A stretch of DNA of 64,000 bases from Candidatus Iainarchaeum sp. Its GTDB lineage: Archaea; Iainarchaeota; Iainarchaeia; Iainarchaeales; GCA-2688035. The position numbers were made by a program, and so were the translations under genes. Below are positions 57,737-64,000 of the stretch, in pieces. The notes beneath the pieces were generated by a model. That model was not told the origin of the DNA, ran no database searches, and saw only the letters and a list, made by a program, of their open reading frames with translations. The first letter of the stretch is position 1; the number at the start of each line of letters is the position of its first letter. The stretch spans positions 1 through 64,000 of the forward strand of contig NZBU01000008.1 in assembly GCA_002688035.1 (NCBI GenBank), given 5' to 3'.

Positions 57737-58396
57737 CTATTTCAAGAAGATGCTTCCTTTCTCCTTACCAGTATTTATTCTTTCCACCAGTCTCTTGAAA
57801 CCAGTGCCGTTTCTTACTCCAAGATCCCCCATATCAAGCCCTCTCACAAAAGTGCTTCCACTAGAGTGTTGTAGTGTAGTCTCTGTCTGACCCTCTCTTA
57901 TTATTGGAGGGTCATAAGTTCTGAACGCTACGGTGTAAATTTTATTTCCAATGCTTGTTTCAACATAGGTGTGAGCAAAATTCTGCCAGTCCAACTCTAA
58001 AACCATCCAGCTTGAAATCTCTTTTGCAGAAAGAACTGAGATCAGGGAATGACTGCGTTCATAGCAATGCAGCAGACCAATCGAGCGTCTTTCTAGTGTC
58101 TCTTTAGGGGTTCTTCTAAAGTGTTTTCCGCCAGATTCTACGGTATCTCTTACCGGGGTTGATCTAAATATAAAATTGGCAATTTCTTTAACAGTGGCTG
58201 CGTTTTTTCCCGGAAATCTTCTAGCAATTTTAATTATTGTGGGTGTTACCCTTGTTTGCTGCCTTTTCCTGCCTTTTACTAATTCAACATTTCCAAAAGG
58301 GACTCTACCAGATTTCACCTTCTTTGGCTTACTTCTTTTTTTCATGATATAATATTCTCCAATCTTTGATTTAAAACTTTTTCTCATTTTTTGCAT
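57737..58396 (-). CDS. Putative transglutaminase-like protein
   Basis: LLHCYERSHSLISVLSAKEI (Cys) ... NFAHTYVETSIGNKIYTVAFRTYDP (His, Asp) arrangement. Confidence 0.4.
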   Translation of the reverse strand: MQKMRKSFKSKIGEYYIMKKRSKPKKVKSGRVPFGNVELVKGRKRQQTRVTPTIIKIARRFPGKNAATVKEIANFIFRSTPVRDTVESGGKHFRRTPKETLERRSIGLLHCYERSHSLISVLSAKEISSWMVLELDWQNFAHTYVETSIGNKIYTVAFRTYDPPIIREGQTETTLQHSSGSTFVRGLDMGDLGVRNGTGFKRLVERINTGKEKGSIFLK

Positions 58397-58462
58397 AGCG
58401 AAACCTTTTTATATTGGAAAATCCTCTTATTATCAAATCGTATTTAGTCACTTAAGGTGATG

Positions 58463-59230
58463 GTGAAACAAGGAAAGGAGGTGAAAACATTGGTTGAGAT
58501 CGCAAATATCATCAGTGTACAAGAAATTACTGGTGCGCCAGTAGTTGATATTTGGCTTATTCCGCTAGTTAGCGCTTTGATAACTGCTATCATTGCAATT
58601 GCAACAATTTCCGTTGCTTTCGTGGTAGGATACCAGGTTGCAAAGTATATCAACAAGGCTATTAAACTAACTTCGGAGAAGGCTAAAGTGGAGAAATGGA
58701 TTGACGATCAAGGCTTGACGAATGCATTGCTTGGATTCAGGTTAACACAAATTGTTACTGTGTGGATTTGGGCATATGTGATTGTTGCTGCTATTGGTAG
58801 TGGATTTTCCATTGTGTTTGGATCAGAATTCTTTTTGATCAAAACAGGCACAGGAATGGTAACAAACTTCCTGCGTTACTTGGAGAATATTGCTCCTTCA
58901 ATAGTAATCGTGGTCGTATCGTTGTTCATTGCAAAGTACATTAGCAATAATGTAAAGAGCGGAAAGTCTCTATTTAGCCACCACGTTGCCATTGGAATCT
59001 ATGGTGTGGTTGCCTACTTTGCATTGGTTGCAACGCTTGGATCGTTCCTTGGAGCGCCAGGTGCAGAGATTGCTGGCTTGATGCAGTCAATATTGCTGAT
59101 ATTCATGCTTGCAATTGCTGCAGTCATAGCATTGGCTTTCGGTCTTGGTCTTAGGGATACTGTTGCAAAAGCAGCAGCTAAGAACCAGACAGCGATTGAG
59201 AAGTATATAATAAATTTGGGGAAGAAGTAA
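58463..59230 (+). CDS. MscS-like TM-helix-repeat membrane protein without recognisable beta domain
   Basis: Repeated TM helices with VVGYQVAKYINKAIK / FIAKYISNNVKSGK / ALAFGLGLRDTVAKAA. Confidence 0.65.
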   Translation: MKQGKEVKTLVEIANIISVQEITGAPVVDIWLIPLVSALITAIIAIATISVAFVVGYQVAKYINKAIKLTSEKAKVEKWIDDQGLTNALLGFRLTQIVTVWIWAYVIVAAIGSGFSIVFGSEFFLIKTGTGMVTNFLRYLENIAPSIVIVVVSLFIAKYISNNVKSGKSLFSHHVAIGIYGVVAYFALVATLGSFLGAPGAEIAGLMQSILLIFMLAIAAVIALAFGLGLRDTVAKAAAKNQTAIEKYIINLGKK

Positions 59231-59232
59231 AG

Positions 59233-59272
59233 CAATTGCTTTTCCCCCTCTTTTTCTTTTTTTTTATTTCAA
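59233..59272 (+). terminator. Short palindrome AAGCAATTGCTT followed by T-rich tract
   Basis: Directly after the stop of the MscS-like gene. Confidence 0.45.
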
Positions 59273-59293
59273 AAAGAGAGAACAGAATGCACT

Positions 59294-60001
59294 CTATTCT
59301 AAAGTAAAATAAACTCGCCTGTTGTTTGCGCCCTTGTTCTTTAAACCGGTAATTTTTATTTTTCCCATTTCACCAGTATTGCGAACATGTGTTCCACCGT
59401 CGGCAGTAACATCTACTCCCCCAATGTCCACGACTCTAAAGATATCGATTGCTTTCGGGAGCTTGTCTTTTAGTCTCAAAATATCAGGAATCTTCATGGC
59501 CTCCTCTCTAGGCAGAAAGCTCACGCTAATTTCTAACTCCTTTCCAATTAGCTCGTTTGCCTTGTCTGCAAATCCTGTTAAAAGTTCTCTGTTAAAGTCT
59601 ACAACATTGAAATCCATTCTGCTTTGCTCTAGGCCAAGTTGGTTTCCAGTAATCAGTGCACCGCTTTCCTTGAAGATCACATGGTGCAGCAAGTGTGCGG
59701 CAGTATGCATTTGCATAAGTCTGTAACGTCTTTCCCAGTCAATTATACAGTGAACCCCATCACCCTCCTTGAGCCCTGGTTCCTCTATCTCATGGCTTAC
59801 GTCTTTGCCTAAATCCTTGCCATAAACCACTTTAAATTCGACTCCACTGCAAATAATGCGCCCAAAATCGCTTGGCTGGCCGCCTTTTTCAGGGTAGAAC
59901 GCAGTCTTGTCAAGTACAACGTACTTACCCTGCTCCACTCGCTCTATTTTCGCGCCCCATTCTTTTAAGTAGGAATCTTGCATCCAAAGCTTGTCAGTCA
60001 T
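59294..60001 (-). CDS. alaX: Alanyl-tRNA editing protein AlaX
   Basis: DKTAFYPEKGGQPSDFG; MHTAAHLLHHVI; DVTADGGTHVRNTGEMGKI. Confidence 0.93.
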   Translation of the reverse strand: MTDKLWMQDSYLKEWGAKIERVEQGKYVVLDKTAFYPEKGGQPSDFGRIICSGVEFKVVYGKDLGKDVSHEIEEPGLKEGDGVHCIIDWERRYRLMQMHTAAHLLHHVIFKESGALITGNQLGLEQSRMDFNVVDFNRELLTGFADKANELIGKELEISVSFLPREEAMKIPDILRLKDKLPKAIDIFRVVDIGGVDVTADGGTHVRNTGEMGKIKITGLKNKGANNRRVYFTLE

Positions 60002-60051
60002 ATCCTATTTTTGCCTGCAAAAGCCTTTTTTATTCTTGCTTTACCAGAACT

Positions 60052-60249
60052 TTAGTTCAATTCGCATTTTTCAGGGCTCTTTCGCTTAAACCCAAAGGGA
60101 AAAGGTATGTTTTTCCCGTTTATGTTCACTTTCTTATAAACCAGCTCAAAGCTATTTGGCACCCAGAATAACTTGCCGTCTACATACATGAACCTGCCTT
60201 TCTTTTGCATAGGGCTTACGCTAGTTTTGATACTATCTTTTGATTCCAT
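60052..60249 (-). CDS. Small hypothetical protein
   Basis: 65 aa from ATG 60249 MESKDSIKTSVSPMQKKGRFMYVDGKLFWVPNSFELVYKKVN. Confidence 0.45.
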   Translation of the reverse strand: MESKDSIKTSVSPMQKKGRFMYVDGKLFWVPNSFELVYKKVNINGKNIPFPFGFKRKSPEKCELN

Positions 60250-60314
60250 TGAAAACACCACTAAAAAAAGAGTTTTTTTAATGAGAAAATAAAGAAAGAA
60301 GATTAGCCTTTTAT

Positions 60315-61412
60315 TTATTTGCCCGAAATTTCCTTGACAGCCCTGACAAATAGTCCAGAGCTCCACGCAAAGAATGGCTCGGACTTCAAAAGCAATGAGT
60401 TGAGCGGTTTTCCCTCAAAGAACACTTCATGCACAGAGCCATGTTTATTGATCATGGCTGCCACACTCTTTAGCTCCTGCTTTGCCTCTTTTTTCCAACC
60501 CATTTTGTGGAGTGCAATCACATTCAAGCAACCCAGCCATAGCCAGCTGCTCCCATTGTGGTAGTGATAAGCGTCAAGTGGAAATAGTCCGGGGGGAATT
60601 CTCCAAAATGGGTACATTGGATAATTGCTCTGCAAGGGCACCTTGTTCAACTGGTGCTGCTTTATCTTGTTTTCAATCATCTGGCTCTGCAAATTATCGG
60701 CTATTCCAAATAATACTGCCAAAACATTCCCATCTGTTGCAAAACTGTCGTGCTTAACAGTCCCAATCCAATCATAGTAATAATTACCCTGCCAAAAGAG
60801 GTTGTTCATGCGCTCCTTTACAGCTGAGGCCCTTCGCCTAAACTGTGATTCAAGCTCATGCTTGTCAAGCGCCCCACATATCGAGGCAAAGTCCTCAAGT
60901 GCCTTGTAGTATAGGCAGTTACTGTACAGCACTTTTCCATTCTTCAGCACAGTCTCCCGCCAAGAACCAAAAAAAGTTTCCTCTAAAAGTAAATCCTTAT
61001 CACTATCCTGTCTTCTCAGCCACTCCATTGCCTTCTCGGTTTTCTCAAAGTGCTTTTCCAGAAACTGTAGGTCTCCGGATTTTTCATAGTAATCGTTTAG
61101 CGCAATTATGAGCAGTGCATTGCAATCAAGTGGCTCTGTGACAATTTGGTGGAAGTGCGGCTTGAGTTTTTGTGTTATTATGTGTGGGATTAACCCATCT
61201 TTTCTCTGCCTATCTAAAAACAAGTCAATGGATTTCCATGAGGCAGTGTATTCTCCCAGCGCATTTGCGCCAAGAGAAGCAAAAAAAGAGTCCCTTGCCC
61301 GATAAAAGCCAAGTCTTTTCCTGCCTGCAAGTATTCCATAGTCTGTAAAGCAACGCCTCAAATCATTATGGGCAACCTCTAATGCGTTAGTAACTGTAAC
61401 GTGCATTCCCAA
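60315..61412 (-). CDS. Amylo-alpha-1,6-glucosidase / (alpha/alpha)6-barrel glycosidase-like protein
   Basis: YRARDSFFASLGANALGEY; LFWQGNYYYDWIG; YPMYPFWRIPPGLFPLDAYHYHNGSSWLWLGC. Confidence 0.7.
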   Translation of the reverse strand: MGMHVTVTNALEVAHNDLRRCFTDYGILAGRKRLGFYRARDSFFASLGANALGEYTASWKSIDLFLDRQRKDGLIPHIITQKLKPHFHQIVTEPLDCNALLIIALNDYYEKSGDLQFLEKHFEKTEKAMEWLRRQDSDKDLLLEETFFGSWRETVLKNGKVLYSNCLYYKALEDFASICGALDKHELESQFRRRASAVKERMNNLFWQGNYYYDWIGTVKHDSFATDGNVLAVLFGIADNLQSQMIENKIKQHQLNKVPLQSNYPMYPFWRIPPGLFPLDAYHYHNGSSWLWLGCLNVIALHKMGWKKEAKQELKSVAAMINKHGSVHEVFFEGKPLNSLLLKSEPFFAWSSGLFVRAVKEISGK

Positions 61413-61449
61413 CCAATATATTTAATTGCTTTTAATTAACTTAAATAGT

Positions 61450-62253
61450 ATGGTTTCATTGAATTCTATAAAAATAACTGGCAGTATATTCAAAAAAATC
61501 CAAAATCTGGCAAAGAAGAGTCACAAATATGAGAATGGTGTAGTGCTTGTTGTGGCAGGCAGTTCTCTCTACCATGGTAGCTTAGTTTTTGCGGCAGTAA
61601 CAGCTTCACGCATTGCTGATCTTATCCATGTGTGTACCGCGCGCGAGAATTTCTCGGTAATCAAAAAATGTTCTCCCGCGCTGATCGTACACTCTTATGG
61701 CACTGCCAGAAAGCTTGCTGAGGAAGTTGATTCTATTCTTATTGGGCCTGGCATTCCTGAAACGCGTGCAATGAAAAACCTTGTTACTTCTCTTGTCTCC
61801 GGCAATCCTGATAAAAAGATTATATTGGATGCAACAGCTCTTCACCTAATTCCCGCGAGCAAGCTTCACTCTAACTGCGTTGTAACGCCACATGCCCGCG
61901 AGTTCAAAGCATTGTTTGATATGCCGGCTTCAAAAGAAAATGTGGTTAAGGCAGCAAAAAAGTTTGGATGTATTGTAACCCTAAAGGGTCAGATAGATTA
62001 CATTAGCGATGGGGAGAAAATTTACTCAAATTCAACAGGAAACGAGGGCCTTACAAAGGGGGGCACGGGAGATACTCTTGCAGGGCTTATTGTAGGATTT
62101 GCATCCCAGAATCCTTTGCTTGAGAGCACGCTCGCAGCATTCTATTTGAACGGTTTTGCAGGCGATAGGCTCAAGAAAAAGCTAGGCACAATGTTCAATG
62201 CCAAGGATCTTATGGCAGAGCTACCGCTGGCTTTTAAAAAAATAAAAAAATAA
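61450..62253 (+). CDS. nnrD: ADP-dependent NAD(P)H-hydrate dehydratase
   Basis: VLVVAGSSLYHGSLVFAAVTASRIADLIHV; LDATAL; VVTPHAREFKALF; LTKGGTGDTLAGLI. Confidence 0.88.
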   Translation: MVSLNSIKITGSIFKKIQNLAKKSHKYENGVVLVVAGSSLYHGSLVFAAVTASRIADLIHVCTARENFSVIKKCSPALIVHSYGTARKLAEEVDSILIGPGIPETRAMKNLVTSLVSGNPDKKIILDATALHLIPASKLHSNCVVTPHAREFKALFDMPASKENVVKAAKKFGCIVTLKGQIDYISDGEKIYSNSTGNEGLTKGGTGDTLAGLIVGFASQNPLLESTLAAFYLNGFAGDRLKKKLGTMFNAKDLMAELPLAFKKIKK

Positions 62254-62274
62254 GAAAAAAGGAAACTGCCTGGT

Positions 62275-62478
62275 TTATGGGCAAGTTCCTACTGTTGGTT
62301 TTTGACCGGTAAAGGTCTTTGCGCTTATTCCGCCAATTACATCATATGTGATTTTGATGTCATATTGGTAGTTTAAACCGGTTGTACAAGTAACAGTGTT
62401 ATCTTCGGTTGTAGTGTAAATTGATCCTGACACAGCTAGAATTATCAGCAATTCAGCTGAAGCTTGCGCTTTGCTCAT
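62275..62478 (-). CDS. Very short protein with class III (pilin-like) signal peptide
   Basis: MSKAQASAELLIILAVSGSIY: Q-x-S-x-E motif before a shortened hydrophobic stretch. Confidence 0.55.
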   Translation of the reverse strand: MSKAQASAELLIILAVSGSIYTTTEDNTVTCTTGLNYQYDIKITYDVIGGISAKTFTGQKPTVGTCP

Positions 62479-62524
62479 AAAATTCGTTAAATAGAAGGGA
62501 TTTGGGATTAATATATTTTTTCTT

Positions 62525-62752
62525 CTAGTGATATCCTGCTGCCTGAAGAATTTTTTTACCTCTAGTATAAACCCACATGGCTGTAGCTAGGGCAGTTAGT
62601 GAGATAAGATAATAAAATGTGCCCTGAAAACTTGCTCCAAACCAATGGACTTTCAATCCTTCAATCAGTGTTGCAAGGAAAAGTGTTAAAAGCAACACCA
62701 CGCTCACATAGAAGAAAATTCCTTTTACAATATGATGGGTTAAAGTTTCCAT
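62525..62752 (-). CDS. Small two-TM membrane protein
   Basis: 75 aa, two hydrophobic helices. Confidence 0.5.
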   Translation of the reverse strand: METLTHHIVKGIFFYVSVVLLLTLFLATLIEGLKVHWFGASFQGTFYYLISLTALATAMWVYTRGKKILQAAGYH

Positions 62753-62797
62753 AATCTCATTCGTAATAACACTTTTATAATATAAAATGCTTTCTTT

Positions 62798-63247
62798 TCA
62801 GAAAACCTCGACTTCAGGGTATATTGCCAGACCGTCTTTCTCAAAGCCAAGTGCCAGCAGCTTATTTGTATGCTCTGTTCCCCTCATCTTGAGAATCTCA
62901 CAGCTATGCACTCTCACACTTTTTTGCTGTTCCTTTGTATAGTAAAGCGAGATAATCGCGTCTGTAAGAAAGCCAACACTTCCCTCTTTTATCTCCGCAA
63001 CTTTTGGCGGCAACTCGGAGATTATTATTGAAGTGCATCCCCATTTATGTAGCAAATCAAAGAATTCCAGGATATTTTGTCTTCTCTGATACTCATCCTT
63101 GAACAGCAAGCCATAGGAAGTAATAGAATCTATAACAAGCCTTTTTGCCCCCATTGATTTTATTTGATCCTTTATAGGGCCACCGCCTTCACGCATCAAC
63201 TTTTCAACCTGGTGTGGCTTGTATTGTAGTACTTTGAATAAAAACAT
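62798..63247 (-). CDS. KaiC/RadA-like ATPase domain lacking Walker A (N-terminally truncated)
   Basis: KRLVIDSITSYGLLFKDEYQRRQNILEFFDLLHKWGCTSIIISEL Walker-B half; no GxxGxGKS upstream. Confidence 0.7.
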   Translation of the reverse strand: MFLFKVLQYKPHQVEKLMREGGGPIKDQIKSMGAKRLVIDSITSYGLLFKDEYQRRQNILEFFDLLHKWGCTSIIISELPPKVAEIKEGSVGFLTDAIISLYYTKEQQKSVRVHSCEILKMRGTEHTNKLLALGFEKDGLAIYPEVEVF

Positions 63248-63359
63248 AACATTTTCAGAGAATAAAAGCTTTTTGTGGTTTTTACCAAAAACAAAACAAA
63301 TAAATAGGTTAAAGAAGTAAAGTAGCCTACTTCAATGAATTTTTAGGGGGTGATTATGA

Positions 63360-63476
63360 ATGAAGATTTTTATGCAAGATGAAGGTGAAGAAGAAACTCC
63401 AACAGAGGGAGGAGAAGGCGGAGAGGAAGAACCAACTCCTGCTCCAGAAGGAGGCGGAGAAGGAGAGACAGTGTAA
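63360..63476 (+). CDS. Hyperacidic Gly/Glu/Pro microprotein (38 aa)
   Basis: GGGGGTGAT upstream; MKIFMQDEGEEETPTEGGEGGEEEPTPAPEGGGEGETV*; terminator hairpin follows. Confidence 0.45.
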   Translation: MKIFMQDEGEEETPTEGGEGGEEEPTPAPEGGGEGETV

Positions 63477-63493
63477 ATTCTTTTTCTCTAACT

Positions 63494-63526
63494 AGAAAAG
63501 GGCGCAAGCCCTTTTTCTCTTTTTAT
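63494..63526. terminator. Hairpin AAAAGGGC-GCAA-GCCCTTTT with T tract, between convergent genes
   Basis: AGAAAAGGGCGCAAGCCCTTTTTCTCTTTTT. Confidence 0.65.
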
Positions 63527-63527
63527 T

Positions 63528-64000
63528 TTATTCCCACTCGATTGTTGCAGGAGGCTTGTGGGTAACATCATAGAATATCGAGCTTACGCTTTCAAGAGCC
63601 ATAATTTTCTTAACAATTTTTTGGAGCACTTCATATTTCATTGGATAAAAGCGTGCGGTCATAGCCTCAAGGCTCTCAACAGGCCTTAGCACAATGCTTT
63701 CTCCCTTTTCATTAACGTGCAGGGGCATCATTACTGTTGGGAATTGCCAAATCTCCTTCATCATTCCATTTTCCTGTGTTTCATTCATTGCAATCGCATC
63801 GGCCTCTCGCAGAACCTCAATCCTAGAAGCATTCAAATCAGTCGCAATCAACTCAATAGAATCAATATTTTCTGGAGCCAATAGCCAGATAACCCTATTA
63901 ATCTCCCTAATTTCATTGGTAATGCGTGTACTTGCCTTCTCCAGTGTCTCCCAGTTTGCCTTTCCAATCAGTGCGCATGGATGAGCATAAGTTCTCGCGT
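63528..64000 (-). CDS. guaA: GMP synthase (ATP-PPase/C-terminal part), truncated by window edge
   Basis: Frame open to 64000: ARTYAHPCALIGKANWETLEKASTRITNEIREINRVIWLLAPEN...; C-term VLRPVESLEAMTARFYPM...YDVTHKPPATIEWE. Confidence 0.92.
   Translation of the reverse strand, partial: ARTYAHPCALIGKANWETLEKASTRITNEIREINRVIWLLAPENIDSIELIATDLNASRIEVLREADAIAMNETQENGMMKEIWQFPTVMMPLHVNEKGESIVLRPVESLEAMTARFYPMKYEVLQKIVKKIMALESVSSIFYDVTHKPPATIEWE

Noticed and set aside
1-64000. CRISPR arrays, cas genes, transposases, integrases
   Set aside because: No regularly spaced direct repeats, Cas motifs or transposase ORFs seen; only the LAGLIDADG gene is mobile-element-like.

Overview
This 64 kb window is archaeal chromosome. 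TBP, Spt5, RpoF, L21e, L44e, P0 and P1 stalk proteins, SecE, FtsZ, DUF655 and KsgA place it there, and several small or fused proteins suggest a DPANN-like lineage, though that is inference. Main blocks: surface-glycan genes at the left end; a 5S rRNA; tbp; the L21e-RpoF-DUF655-KsgA cluster; AMP phosphorylase; a near-complete de novo pyrimidine operon (pyrB-I-D-HAD-K-C-E-GNAT-F); ftsZ followed by secE-spt5-L11-L1-P0-P1; a membrane Lon-like protease; an SMC; L44e; tRNA-Gly then tgt; glmS with a GNA1-like acetyltransferase and a HAD-YvcK/GlmR fusion; a HerA-like ATPase; tRNA-Trp directly followed by trpE-G-D-C-F-B-A; tRNA-Ala with a LAGLIDADG endonuclease; and alaX, nnrD and guaA. The best candidates for follow-up are: (1) an SMC-type ATPase with a Rad50-like CPVC zinc hook at its exact midpoint in place of an SMC hinge; (2) a tRNA-Trp/trp-operon leader with a perfect 18-bp hairpin and a second copy of its 3' arm, giving mutually exclusive pairings; (3) a family of three dispersed Cys-rich secreted proteins sharing a conserved C-terminal PEF-GIE-TM-basic sorting-like tail; (4) a compact glmS / GNA1-like / HAD-GlmR amino-sugar module; (5) three extracytoplasmic-protein genes each broken by a single frameshift or in-frame stop. 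All calls come from reading the sequence and the supplied ORF track; no database search was run.
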